From NCBI GenBank assembly GCA_021731085.1, contig JAKFYB010000003.1, positions 62,001 through 126,000 on the forward strand: a DNA stretch of 64,000 nucleotides, given 5' to 3'. Made by a program: the position numbers and the translations under genes. This document shows positions 46,058 through 54,578 of this stretch, one piece after another. The notes under the pieces were generated by a model. The model worked only from the letters and a program-made list of their open reading frames with translations. It was not told the origin of the DNA and made no database searches. The stretch's first letter is position 1, and each line of letters starts with the position of its first letter. The DNA comes from Dehalococcoidia bacterium. GTDB taxonomy: Bacteria > Chloroflexota > Dehalococcoidia > DSTF01 > JACRBR01.

Positions 46058-46068
46058 TCGGCTACGAT

Positions 46069-46872
46069 ATGCAGATGACAGACGATTACGAGTACCGAGG
46101 CCTCATGGCGCAGGCGTGGGACCTCCTGCGCGGCGACTACTCGACCTGGCCTGACCGCCCCTTTTATCGCGCCATCATCGAACGACAGGGTGGCCCCGCG
46201 CTCGACGTCGGCTGTGGCACCGGCCGCCTCACGCTCGACTACCTCCAGGCCGGCATCGATATCGACGGCGTCGACAACTCGCCCGAAATGCTCGACATCT
46301 GCCGCGCTAAGGCCGCCGCCCTCAACATCGACGTCACCAACCGCCTCTTCCAGCAAGAGATGGACGCGCTCGACCTGCCACGCACGTACGCGACGATCAT
46401 CGTGCCGTCGTCGTCGTTCCAGCTCCTGACCGACGAGGCAGCCGCGGCCAACGCGCTACGGCGCTTCCACGCACACCTCGCGCCCCGAGGCGTGCTCGTC
46501 ATGTCGATCATGTCCCAGCTCTGGCCCGGCGACCGTACACCACCGCACATGAAGTGGACCGACTGGATGAAGGCCGGCCAGAAGCCGCGCCCCGAAGATG
46601 GCGTACTCATTCGACGCCAGACCCGCGTCCGCTACGACCTCGACAACCAGCTCGAGCACGAAGAGAACCGCTACGAACTGGTCGTCGAAGGCGAAGTCAT
46701 CCAGACCGAAGAGCACAGCCGCATCCCCGCCGTCCGCTGGTACACCCAGCAGCAAACCATCGCCGCAGTCGAGAGCGCCGGCTTCGCGGACGTGCGCCTG
46801 ACAAGCGGCTTCACCGAAGATCCGGCAAGCGAAGCAGACACCACCTTCTGCGTCATCGGTACTCGCCCATGA
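46069..46872 (+). CDS. class I SAM-dependent methyltransferase
   Basis: The protein is about 267 residues, with candidate starts at 46069 and 46075. The second fits a leaderless transcript, because TACGAT at 46063-46068 lies six bases before it. The SAM site is ALDVGCGTGRLTLDYLQAGI followed by VDNSPEMLDICRAKA. A post-I acidic residue and the PSSSFQLLTDEAAAANAL segment match small-molecule methyltransferases. The substrate is unknown. It is divergent from the cyclase array and followed by the large cyclase regulator. Confidence 0.87.
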   Translation: MQMTDDYEYRGLMAQAWDLLRGDYSTWPDRPFYRAIIERQGGPALDVGCGTGRLTLDYLQAGIDIDGVDNSPEMLDICRAKAAALNIDVTNRLFQQEMDALDLPRTYATIIVPSSSFQLLTDEAAAANALRRFHAHLAPRGVLVMSIMSQLWPGDRTPPHMKWTDWMKAGQKPRPEDGVLIRRQTRVRYDLDNQLEHEENRYELVVEGEVIQTEEHSRIPAVRWYTQQQTIAAVESAGFADVRLTSGFTEDPASEADTTFCVIGTRP

Positions 46873-46920
46873 TCCGGAGCGCAACCCAAAGCAAGATGCG
46901 ACAGCGCCAACAGACACTGC

Positions 46921-46944
46921 GTAGGGGCGCTGCTTGCCGCGCCC
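46921..46944. repeat. dispersed GTAGGGGCG repeat
   Basis: GTAGGGGCGCTGCTTGCCGC followed by GCCC is related to copies at 2085-2109, 15606 and 51438. Confidence 0.5.
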
Positions 46945-47001
46945 TCACCGCCCACCACCATCACACCCATGCAACAGCGCCACCAGCCTCCCGCACAAAC
47001 T

Positions 47002-47026
47002 CCCCTCTCCCGTTCTGGGAGAGGGG
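47002..47026. repeat. perfect CCCCTCTCCC palindrome
   Basis: A 10-bp stem CCCCTCTCCC / GGGAGAGGGG with loop GTTCT is followed by CCGGGGGTGAGGTG. This sequence type is a common dispersed intergenic element in many bacterial genomes. Confidence 0.6.
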
Positions 47027-47052
47027 CCGGGGGTGAGGTGCTCGTCACCCGA

Positions 47053-47058
47053 TACAAT
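47053..47058 (+). promoter_or_regulatory. -10 box before the large cyclase regulator
   Basis: TACAAT lies ten bases before the ATG at 47069. No ribosome site is present, so a leaderless or nearly leaderless message is likely. Confidence 0.5.
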
Positions 47059-47068
47059 CGCCACAACT

Positions 47069-50000
47069 ATGACCACCGAGCGCGCCGCAACCACCACCAT
47101 CCTCTTCTCCGACCTCGTCGGCTCCACCGAGCTGATGCAGCGCGCCGGTGACGACGACGCCCAGCGCATCTTCAAGGCCCACTACCAGCTCCTCCGCGAC
47201 GCCGTCAGCGCGAACGGCGGCGCCGAGGTAAAGTCGCTCGGCGACGGGCTGATGGTCGCGTTCGCGTCCACCGCCGACGCCGTCCGCTGCGCCATCGCCA
47301 TGCAGCAGGCCGCGCGCCGTCCTGTCTCGGGCGAGCGCATCACCATCCGCATCGGCATCAACGCCGGCGACGCGCTCCGCGACGAGGGTGACTACTTCGG
47401 CACGGCCGTCGTCACCGCCCGCCGTCTCTGCGATCGTGCCGGCCCCGGCCAGATCCTCTGCAGCGCCGTCGTCGAGGCATTGCTCGCCGGACGCCAGGCG
47501 TTCTCGTTCCGCGATCTCGGTGAACTCGAACTCAAGGGCATCACGACGCCCATCGCCACGCGCGAAGTCGTGTACGAGACGGAGCAAGCAGGCCTCGTGC
47601 TCAGCCGCACACCGTTCGTCGGGCGCGACGCGGAACTGTCGCGCGTCAAAGGCAAGCTCGCCGACGCGCGCACCGGCCGCGGCGGCCTCGTCATGCTTAT
47701 CGGCGAGCCGGGCATCGGTAAGTCGCGCATGATCGAGGAGTTCACTGAGCACGCGCGTGGCGAAGGCTCGGCCGTCCTCTTCGGCGCCTGCTTCGAGGGC
47801 GAGTGGGTGCCGCCATTCGCTCCGTTCGCCGAAGCGATCGAGGAATACGCGAAGAGCGCGGCCGTCGAGACGCTGCAGGCCGACCTCGGCCACAGCGCCG
47901 GCGCGATCTCGCGCCTCGCGCCATCACTGCGCGACCGCTTGCCCGATTTTGCCGAACCAGCGCAACTCCAGCCCGACGAAGAGCGCTTTCGCCTGCTCGA
48001 CGCCGTGTCGCAGTTCCTCATCGCAACGTCGGAGCGCGCGCCCGTCGTCCTTGTGCTCGACGACCTGCACTGGGCCGACAAGGGCACCATCGCCATGATG
48101 CGTCACGTCGCCCGCTTCGTGACGAAGCATCGCATCCTCATCCTTGGCGCGTACCGCGACGTCGAGCTCGATCGGCAGCACCCGCTCTCCGACGCGTTGG
48201 CGCAGCTGCGGCGCGAGGTCGAATACGAGCGCATCGCCCTCAAGGGTCTCGACGAGAGCGACATCGGCGCGATGCTCACGAGCATCACCGAGCAGGAGGT
48301 GCCCGAGGCGTTCGTGCGCGCGATAAGCGACGAGACCGACGGCAATCCGTTCTTCGTCCGCGAAGTGCTCATTCACCTCACCGAAGAAGGCAAGATCTTC
48401 CAGCAGGATGGCCGCTGGACCTCGAACGTCTCGATCGCCGAGATGGGCATCCCTGAAGGCGTCCGCCAGGTGATCGGCCGACGCCTTTCGCGCCTCTCCG
48501 ACGCCGCCAACAAGCTCATGACGGCCGCCTCCGGCTTCAACGGCCCATTCCACATCGATCTCGCCGGCGCCGCTGCCGCGCTCGACGAGAACGCAGCGCT
48601 CGATGCGCTCGACGAGGCGTTGCAGTCGCAGCTCCTCCGCTCGACCGGCGAGCACGACACGTACAACTTCACGCACGCGCTCATCCGCCACACGCTGTAT
48701 GGCGAGCTAAGCCCATCGCGACAGGTGCGTCTCCATCGCCAGATTGCCGAGGCGATGGAGCGCGTCTACGGCGACCGCGCGAAGGATCACGCCGCCGAGC
48801 TCGCGTTCCAGTTCCATCAGAGTTCCGCTGTCTCCGGCGCAGAACGCGGCGTCCCCCACGCGCTCGCCGCCGCGGATCAGGCGGAGGCATCGGCAGCGTG
48901 GGACGAGCAGGTCAACTTCCTGCGCATGGCGTTGGAATTGCTGCCCAACGGCGACGAGCGCCGCCCACGGTTACTCGCTCGTCTCGGGATCGCCCTGATG
49001 TGGGCGCTGCAGCCGGACGAGGGCGCGGTCGTCGCCGCAGACGCTGGTGCATCGATCGCCGCAAGCGAAACCAACGATGCCGCAGCCGACTATCTGCGCG
49101 ATGCGAAGAACGCCGCCTTCGAAGCAGGGAACATGCTTGCATCGCTAACCCTCGCCAGCGAGGGCATGCGGTACATCGGTGACAGACGCGACCGCGTCTG
49201 GGCCGACCTCCTCCAGAGCGATCATCAGGCGAGAACATGGAACGACCCGTCCGCGCTTGGCATACTCCTACCAGCGGACGAGCCGGAATTCGACCTGTGG
49301 ATCCAGGTCATGAACAGCATTCCGGTCGACGAGCGGCCATTCGCGTACGCGCGCTTTGAGTCGCGAAGTCAGTTTCTCAGCGACCTGGAGCACTTGCGGA
49401 GCCTCGACCGTGCCGGGCAGTCGCTGTGGTACTTGAGCGATCCTCGGCGCGCGAAGCGCGATTTCATGGACGCTCTTGCGGCTGCTGAGCGCGAGGGCCG
49501 CGTCGCAGAGCAGGTCCTGATCCACGGTCAGCTTGCCCGGGCCTTCGCGGCGCTCGGCGAATTCACCGAAGCGGAGGCCTCATGCGACAGCTGCGAGGCC
49601 CTCATCAGTCGGCTTCCAGGGCCGTCTGTGCACACGCAACAACTTGATATCGCGCTGATCGAGCTGCGGGCCGCGCGTGGAGAACCACTAGTGGACATAG
49701 ATCGCATTTCAGCTCCACGCGGTGCTGAAGACGGGTATGCGCGCGCCCTCGGGTTCTCGATTGGCGCTGTCGCTTTTGCTCAGGCTGGCAATCAGGACGC
49801 GGCCCTCGCTGTGCTCAGGCGAGCGCTGCCTGCGATCGAGCGTGCGCCGATCGGCGAGGTCAACCTCGTGTGCTACACCTGCAACAGCGCCTGGGCGCTG
49901 TGGATCATGCAGCGCACGGACCACGTCGAGGCGATCGAAAAGAGCCTGCGCGAGAAGATCATCGCGCCCGACCACCGCTTCATCCTGCAGGACGGCCGCC

Positions 50001-50275
50001 TCGCCCTCGCTCGCATCTTCGCCCTCACCGGCCGCTACGACGAAGCGAGCGAATGGTTCGCGAGAGCCCGCACCATCCTCGAAGAAGACGGCCAGCGCCC
50101 CCTCCGCGCCATCGTCGACTACGACGAAGCCCTCATGTACGCCCGCCGCAACGCCGAAGGCGACAAGACACGCGCTCTCCCCCTCCTCGAAATAGCGATG
50201 CAGCAGTTCACCGAGATCGGCATGACCGGCTGGACCCGCCAGGCCGAGGATCTCCGCTCCACACTCACAACCTGA
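47069..50275 (+). CDS. class III cyclase / AAA ATPase / TPR-like regulator
   Basis: The protein has 1068 residues from MTTERAATTTILFSDLVGST. The longer frame upstream reads through the repeat at 47002 and is not convincing. Cyclase domain 1-170: FSDLVGSTELM, EVKSLGDGLMVAF, FGTAVVTARRLC (the Asn position is Val). The AAA/NB-ARC-like ATPase (about 190-450) has MLIGEPGIGKSRMIEEF and VLVLDDLHWADKG. A long C-terminal helical region (about 600-1060) looks like TPR or MalT-type repeats. No DNA-binding domain is visible. It is a multi-domain signalling protein in the cyclase-rich neighbourhood; the partner is unknown. Confidence 0.9.
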   Translation: MTTERAATTTILFSDLVGSTELMQRAGDDDAQRIFKAHYQLLRDAVSANGGAEVKSLGDGLMVAFASTADAVRCAIAMQQAARRPVSGERITIRIGINAGDALRDEGDYFGTAVVTARRLCDRAGPGQILCSAVVEALLAGRQAFSFRDLGELELKGITTPIATREVVYETEQAGLVLSRTPFVGRDAELSRVKGKLADARTGRGGLVMLIGEPGIGKSRMIEEFTEHARGEGSAVLFGACFEGEWVPPFAPFAEAIEEYAKSAAVETLQADLGHSAGAISRLAPSLRDRLPDFAEPAQLQPDEERFRLLDAVSQFLIATSERAPVVLVLDDLHWADKGTIAMMRHVARFVTKHRILILGAYRDVELDRQHPLSDALAQLRREVEYERIALKGLDESDIGAMLTSITEQEVPEAFVRAISDETDGNPFFVREVLIHLTEEGKIFQQDGRWTSNVSIAEMGIPEGVRQVIGRRLSRLSDAANKLMTAASGFNGPFHIDLAGAAAALDENAALDALDEALQSQLLRSTGEHDTYNFTHALIRHTLYGELSPSRQVRLHRQIAEAMERVYGDRAKDHAAELAFQFHQSSAVSGAERGVPHALAAADQAEASAAWDEQVNFLRMALELLPNGDERRPRLLARLGIALMWALQPDEGAVVAADAGASIAASETNDAAADYLRDAKNAAFEAGNMLASLTLASEGMRYIGDRRDRVWADLLQSDHQARTWNDPSALGILLPADEPEFDLWIQVMNSIPVDERPFAYARFESRSQFLSDLEHLRSLDRAGQSLWYLSDPRRAKRDFMDALAAAEREGRVAEQVLIHGQLARAFAALGEFTEAEASCDSCEALISRLPGPSVHTQQLDIALIELRAARGEPLVDIDRISAPRGAEDGYARALGFSIGAVAFAQAGNQDAALAVLRRALPAIERAPIGEVNLVCYTCNSAWALWIMQRTDHVEAIEKSLREKIIAPDHRFILQDGRLALARIFALTGRYDEASEWFARARTILEEDGQRPLRAIVDYDEALMYARRNAEGDKTRALPLLEIAMQQFTEIGMTGWTRQAEDLRSTLTT

Positions 50276-50328
50276 TCTCCAAGCGCTCGATGGCACTCTG
50301 ACAAAGAATTACCAGCGCAAGCGATGCA

Positions 50329-50344
50329 TGTTTCACGTGAAACA
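50329..50344. promoter_or_regulatory. parS site 1 (ParB centromere motif)
   Basis: This is a perfect 16-bp palindrome TGTTTCACGTGAAACA, identical to the chromosomal parS consensus. It is intergenic, 54 bases after the cyclase regulator. Confidence 0.88.
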
Positions 50345-50501
50345 TCACCATTCGCCGCGCGCACACGGCGGCCTTCGTCCCGATCACGTCATTCTGAGTC
50401 CTTCCTGGAATGACGAAGAATCTGGCCACTGACTCGGCGGGCGTTCCATGCGCCAGCGCCACCAATGGCCGCGAGAGCCATGAACGGCCACGCGAACCCA
50501 A

Positions 50502-50517
50502 TGTTTCACGTGAAACA
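50502..50517. promoter_or_regulatory. parS site 2
   Basis: A second perfect TGTTTCACGTGAAACA lies 173 bases from site 1, in the same intergenic region before endonuclease III. The 50276-50570 gap holds these two sites and no gene I can support. Confidence 0.88.
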
Positions 50518-50570
50518 TCGCCATTGGCGATCGACCCATCTGTGCCCTCTGCGTCCTTCTGTGGACTGCT

Positions 50571-51353
50571 CTATCCGTCGAACGTCCCCACCGACGGGCA
50601 CACGTCCGCGAGCACGCAGGCGCCACACGCCGGCCGCTGCGCCGTGCACGTCCGCCGCCCGTGCTTGATCAGCCCGATGTGGAAGGCGTAGTACTCGTCC
50701 GGCGGCACCATCGCCTCCAACAGTGCGTGCGCCTTCTCCGCCGTCATCGCCGCCGTCCGCGCCACGTTGCCCTTTGCTGTCTGTCCTTTGCCCTTTACTG
50801 TCTGCTGTTTGCTCTTTGCTGTCGGCGCAGCCGCCGGCACCCGCTCCGCGATCAGCCCCAGACGCATCGCCACCCGGAAGACGTGCGTGTCGACCGGCAT
50901 CGCCGGCATACCCAGGGCGAACATGAGCACGCACGCGACCGTCTTCGGCCCGACGCCGTGCAGGTCGGCGAGCCACGCCCGCGCCTCGTCGGGCGGCATC
51001 TCCGCCAGGAACGACAGGTCGTATCCGCCTGTCCGCTCCCGCACCTCGCGCAGGACGCCCTGGATGCGGGGCGCCTTCGTCGGCGCGAGGCCGCCGGGCT
51101 GGATCGCGGCGACCAGATCCGCCAGAGGCGCGTCGGCGACGGCGTCCCACGTTGGGAAGCGCTCCAGCAGGCGCACGAAGGCCCGGCCGGAGTTCCCGTC
51201 GCTTGTGTTCTGCGACAGGATGGTGAGGATCAGCTCCGACAGCGGGTCGTGGTGCGGCCGCCACTCCGGGATGCCGTACGCCTCATCGAGGCGGCGGATG
51301 ATCTCGGGTATGCGGCTAACGCTTCGGGCGGCGTTCTTGCGGGCGTGGGCCAT
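50571..51353 (-). CDS. nth: endonuclease III (DNA glycosylase/AP lyase) with repeat-derived insert
   Basis: The 260-residue protein removes oxidised pyrimidines. The helix-hairpin-helix is ADLHGVGPKTVACVLMF with the catalytic Lys, and MPVDTHVFRVAMRLGL gives the catalytic Asp. The [4Fe-4S] ligands are spaced C-x6-C-x2-C-x5-C in CTAQRPACGACVLADVC. Residues about 175-200 are a Lys/Thr/Gln-rich insert (TAKSKQQTVKGKGQTAKGN) encoded by eight heptanucleotide repeats at 50767-50822. The frame is kept and the iron-sulfur domain follows normally. The insert lies in a surface region before the cluster domain, so the enzyme may still work. Confidence 0.94.
   Translation of the reverse strand: MAHARKNAARSVSRIPEIIRRLDEAYGIPEWRPHHDPLSELILTILSQNTSDGNSGRAFVRLLERFPTWDAVADAPLADLVAAIQPGGLAPTKAPRIQGVLREVRERTGGYDLSFLAEMPPDEARAWLADLHGVGPKTVACVLMFALGMPAMPVDTHVFRVAMRLGLIAERVPAAAPTAKSKQQTVKGKGQTAKGNVARTAAMTAEKAHALLEAMVPPDEYYAFHIGLIKHGRRTCTAQRPACGACVLADVCPSVGTFDG
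50767..50822. repeat. eight heptanucleotide repeats inside nth
   Basis: Units TTGCCCT, TTGCTGT, CTGTCCT, TTGCCCT, TTACTGT, CTGCTGT, TTGCTCT and TTGCTGT run head to tail. It is the only one of these loci that lies inside a coding sequence. Confidence 0.8.
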
Positions 51354-51404
51354 GCTTCGGAGGTTACAGGCGACTCGCTACAGGTGACAGATCGCCTGTG
51401 GCGA

Positions 51405-51420
51405 TGTTTCACGTGAAACA
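51405..51420. promoter_or_regulatory. parS site 3
   Basis: A third perfect TGTTTCACGTGAAACA lies just upstream of the nth start. Three sites lie within 1.1 kb. Confidence 0.88.
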
Positions 51421-51437
51421 TCACCCACCACCGCGCC

Positions 51438-51468
51438 GTAGGGGCGAGTCGCTGATCGAAGACTCGCC
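51438..51468. repeat. GTAGGGGCGAGT dispersed repeat
   Basis: GTAGGGGCGAGTC followed by GACTCGCC forms an imperfect hairpin. It is related to the copies at 2085 and 46921. Confidence 0.45.
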
Positions 51469-51520
51469 ACAGGAGAACTCGCCCTTCTGCGATTGACCCC
51501 CGCTGCGCTCGCGCAAGCAC

Positions 51521-51547
51521 AAAGGGCGGACTCAATGTCCGCCCTTT
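51521..51547 (-). terminator. terminator after the 3D-domain gene
   Basis: The 10-bp stem AAAGGGCGGA / TCCGCCCTTT has a 7-base loop and lies about 50 bases past the stop of the minus-strand 3D-domain gene. Confidence 0.7.
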
Positions 51548-51562
51548 GGATGCGATTCTTCT

Positions 51563-51602
51563 CTGACTAGCTGACCAGCCGACAAGCTGACCAGCCCGCT
51601 AG
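51563..51602. repeat. octanucleotide repeat at the 3D-domain gene end
   Basis: Five 8-base units CTGACTAG, CTGACCAG, CCGACAAG, CTGACCAG and CCCGCTAG occur. The last supplies the TAG stop of the 3D-domain gene. Confidence 0.6.
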
Positions 51603-52510
51603 TTGACAATCGTGATGTTCGCGCTGGTCGATCCAAGCTGACTGGCCCAGGCGAACCCGTCCGCCGTGTCGTAGAAGAACACATCGACCCACGGCGACGA
51701 CAGATGCCCACGGTCGAGGCACTCGTACGTGCGGCCCGTCGGGTCGCCTTCAATCTTGAACCTTGTCCCGAACGCCATATCGGTGCTGCAGGCAGCGGAA
51801 CCCTCGAACACCTTGATGCCGCTGGCCATCCCGCCGCAGAATCCCCCGCCGGCGCCCACACACCCGTAGATCGTGATGCGGGCAAAGAGCACCGTTCCGA
51901 CGCCGTAGCCAGATGCCCGGCCGAGCGACTGAGCCGCTCCGCGCGCGGGCGCGCTCGCGGCCTGAAGCGTCTGGCCCCGGGCAGCCGCGGCAGACTTAGC
52001 CGCCGCCTCGCGCTTGCCCCAGGCGTCCAGGGCGATGAGCGTGTCGATCTTCCGCTGTTCCGCCGCTCCGGCGATGAGCGCGGCACCACGGTCGGAGGCG
52101 GACGGGACGGCGGCCGCGTAGGCATCCTCCCAGCCGGATCCGGCGGCGGCGCCAGCTAGTGTGGGTCGGGCACTCGTGCCAGCAACGGCTGACTCAGCCG
52201 TTCGCGGCGACCCCAAATTGCCGACGAGGGCGATGGTCGCGGGGATAGCGGCAGCGACCACAAGGGCCGCGATGCCAATGAGCGTCGCGTGGCCGACGCG
52301 GCGGGTGACCGCGTCGCGCGAAGCTGCGAGCACGCCGTGGGTGGACGGCGTGGCGACCGAAGCTAACGAGCCAGCTTCGGCCATGGCGGGCTGCAGGTTA
52401 CTCCTGCTGCCCAACCGGCCCTGTTCGTTCAGGAAGGCCAGCCCGACCGACGCTGCGGTCCCGGCAACCAGCATGGCTGCCCTGGCTCCTGAAGCGATTC
52501 CCTTACTCAG
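51599..52510 (-). CDS. secreted or membrane-anchored 3D-domain protein
   Basis: The C-terminal third (about 210-300) is a 3D (three-Asp) double-psi beta-barrel domain like those of MltA/RlpA/YocH proteins. It shows FCGGMASGIKVFEGSAACST, FGTRFKIEGDPTGRTYECLD, RG and VDVFFYDTADGFAWASQLG. An N-terminal hydrophobic stretch and another near residue 70-95 suggest membrane attachment, with an Ala-rich linker between. The first ATG is at 52474, but it has no ribosome site. A CTG at 52510 lies just after GAGGAGG and extends a more convincing signal segment (LSKGIASGARAAMLVAG), so I prefer that start. It probably acts on or binds cell-wall material. Confidence 0.78.
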   Translation of the reverse strand: MSKGIASGARAAMLVAGTAASVGLAFLNEQGRLGSRSNLQPAMAEAGSLASVATPSTHGVLAASRDAVTRRVGHATLIGIAALVVAAAIPATIALVGNLGSPRTAESAVAGTSARPTLAGAAAGSGWEDAYAAAVPSASDRGAALIAGAAEQRKIDTLIALDAWGKREAAAKSAAAARGQTLQAASAPARGAAQSLGRASGYGVGTVLFARITIYGCVGAGGGFCGGMASGIKVFEGSAACSTDMAFGTRFKIEGDPTGRTYECLDRGHLSSPWVDVFFYDTADGFAWASQLGSTSANITIVN

Positions 52511-52635
52511 AGTGTCCTCCTCTACAACGCGGGTACTCCAAACGCCGATTTCACGGTGTCGCGGCCAGATTTAACAATTGGCGGCTTCCGGGTGTTCCGA
52601 CGCGTGCCCTCCAACACGGGGCACAAAACGAGCGC

Positions 52636-52663
52636 AGTATAGGCAGGCGCGGAGGTCGGTCAA
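52636..52663 (-). promoter_or_regulatory. promoter of the 3D-domain gene
   Basis: On the minus strand TTGACC (52663-52658), a 16-base spacer and TATACT (52641-52636) precede a leader of roughly 115 bases. The leader contains an imperfect GTGTT...AACAC hairpin. I do not recognise a known riboswitch in it. Confidence 0.7.
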
Positions 52664-53093
52664 GGCCGAAACGGCCGGATCGACCCTCGAATTGCGCGGT
52701 ATGTCCACCTAAGCCGACCCGTCGAGGGGCATGATCCGAAGCTAATTCTGGGTGAGCGAGGGCTTAACATTGCAATCTGAGAAAAAAATCACGGATCAGT
52801 CCGATCGGCGGGTCGGTGAGCAGGTACCCGGCGGTGTCGCGGTACCGCTGCTTCTCTGAGAGCTTGTCTAGGGCCTTGAACGATGGCGGACGATGGGTTA
52901 AGGCAATTGAGAACGTGCGTACTGATATCTACGGCGCCGATCGGGCGGGATCGACGCGATAGATCGCGGCCGTAGGGACAGAGATCCGCTATGTGCAAAG
53001 TGATCGCAGCGTCGAGCGGCTCACAGCGCGCATCATTGGCGACGCGCAGGCGCGGGCGGCTGTGATGCCGGCTCGGCGCGGTCATCGGCGATC
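52664..53093. other. intergenic stretch without supported genes
   Basis: This 430-base stretch between the 3D-domain promoter and the thiolase terminator contains only short Arg-rich frames. One A-run (GAGAAAAAAATC near 52780) stands out. I see no RNA gene or mobile element. Confidence 0.5.
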
Positions 53094-53125
53094 AAAGAAG
53101 GGGGACGTTGACGTCCGCCTTCCTT
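53094..53125 (-). terminator. terminator after the thiolase gene
   Basis: On the minus strand an AAGGCGGACGT / ACGTCCCCCTT imperfect stem is followed by CTTTG, about 45 bases after the thiolase stop. Confidence 0.55.
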
Positions 53126-53170
53126 AAGGGTTCTGATTTTCGTGCGGAGTAAGGTCGAGGCCCCGACTAA

Positions 53171-54346
53171 CTAGCTGGGCCGCTCGAAGATCGTGGCGAT
53201 GCCCTGGCCGCCGCCGATGCAGAGGCTGACGAGACCGTACTTCGATCCGCGGCGCTCCATTTCGTTCATGAGTTTGACGGTGAGGATGGCGCCGGTTGCG
53301 CCGACGGGGTGGCCGAGGGCGATCGCTCCGCCGTTGACGTTGGTCTTCTCGTCGTCGAGGTGGAGGGCGGTGCTACAGGCGGCGGCGACGGATGCGAATG
53401 CCTCGTTCAGTTCGACAAGGTCGATCTGGTCGACGTTGAGGTTGGCCTTCTTGAGGGCCTTGGTGACGGCCGGGATGGGGCCGCTCCCCATGATGCGTGG
53501 CTCGACTCCGGATTCTGCGCGGGAGACCAGCTTTAGCTTCGGGGTGAGGCCGAGTTCGCGGGCTTTGGAGGCCGTCATGAGGACGACGGCGGCGGCACCA
53601 TCGTTGATGCCGGAGGCGTTGGCGGCGGTGACCATGCCATCGGGCTTGAAGGCCGGCTTCAGCTTTCCGAGCGCCTCCATCGAGGTCTGACGGGGGTGCT
53701 CGTCCTTGTCGATGACGACAGTCTCCTTGCCCTGCTTCACTTCGATGGGAACGATCTCGTCGGCGAATTTGCCCGCGGCGATGGCCGCGGCAGCACGTTC
53801 CTGCGAACGCATGGCGTACTCGTCCTGGGTCTCGCGGGAGACTTCGTACTGCTCGGCGAGGTTCTCGGCAGTGATGCCCATGTGGGTCTTCTCGAAGGGG
53901 TCGCGGAGCAGGTGGAGGATGCCATCTTCAAGGACGCCATCGCCCATGCGGTAGCCAGTGCGGGCCTGGCGGGCGTAGTAGGGCATCATCGTCATGTTTT
54001 CGGCGCCGCCGGCGACGACGATGTCGGCGTCGCCACACTCGATGTAGCGGGCGGCGGTGTTGATGGCTTCGAGGCCGGACCCGCAGATGCGGTTGACGGT
54101 CAGGGCGGGTGTCTCGATGGGCATGCCGGCCTTCACGGAGGCGTGGCGTGAGAGGTAGCCGTCCTCCATCACCTGGCCGACGCAGCCCATGATGACGTGG
54201 TCGACCTGCTCCGGCTTGAGGCCAGCACGTTCGACGGCGGCCTTGATGACGGCCGCGCCGAGGTCGGACGCGGGGGTGTTCGAGAAGCCACCCTGGAACC
54301 TACCGATGGCTGTGCGCGCGCCGCTGACGATGACGACGTCTTCCAT
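53171..54346 (-). CDS. acetyl-CoA acetyltransferase (thiolase)
   Basis: This 391-residue thiolase II-type protein has the nucleophilic Cys in TVNRICGSGLEAINTAARYI, followed by the VVAGGAENMTMMPYY loop. The LVELNEAFASVAAACS block gives the NEAF motif, GGAIALGHPVGATGAILT gives the catalytic His, and LCIGGGQGIATIFE gives the second Cys. It condenses or cleaves acyl-CoA. It stands alone with its own terminator; no hydroxybutyryl-CoA gene is nearby, so the direction of the pathway is unclear. Confidence 0.95.
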   Translation of the reverse strand: MEDVVIVSGARTAIGRFQGGFSNTPASDLGAAVIKAAVERAGLKPEQVDHVIMGCVGQVMEDGYLSRHASVKAGMPIETPALTVNRICGSGLEAINTAARYIECGDADIVVAGGAENMTMMPYYARQARTGYRMGDGVLEDGILHLLRDPFEKTHMGITAENLAEQYEVSRETQDEYAMRSQERAAAAIAAGKFADEIVPIEVKQGKETVVIDKDEHPRQTSMEALGKLKPAFKPDGMVTAANASGINDGAAAVVLMTASKARELGLTPKLKLVSRAESGVEPRIMGSGPIPAVTKALKKANLNVDQIDLVELNEAFASVAAACSTALHLDDEKTNVNGGAIALGHPVGATGAILTVKLMNEMERRGSKYGLVSLCIGGGQGIATIFERPS

Positions 54347-54519
54347 ATCTGTGACTCCTGTCGCGAGCGACGGTTGGTGGTCCGCCGGTGGCGGATCGGG
54401 TTCTGGGGTGTAGATCGAGTATAGGAAGGTGGGGGTGCCAGATCAATCCGGCGGTCAAGGGGCGGCGAGTCGAGGCGGCGTCGGCCTTCAGTCCGCGCCC
54501 CCGGCTATCATCCACCACG

Positions 54520-54542
54520 GCGCGGGCTGAAAAGCCGCGCTA
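54520..54542. repeat. dispersed GCGCGGGCTGAAAAGCCGCGC palindrome
   Basis: This is a slightly imperfect copy between thiolase and hpf. A weaker relative (GTCGGCCTTCAGTCCGCG) lies about 40 bases before it. Confidence 0.6.
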
Positions 54543-54578
54543 CGACGCTGACGACCACGCTACAAGTCGTATTGATCC

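Noticed and set aside
46934-47068. A longer N-terminus for the cyclase-AAA protein
   Set aside because: It is translated from a dispersed palindromic repeat; the ATG at 47069 begins exactly at the cyclase domain and follows a -10 box.
52789-53085. A 98-residue minus-strand frame between the 3D-domain and thiolase genes
   Set aside because: Arg/His-rich composition, no ribosome site and no recognisable motif.
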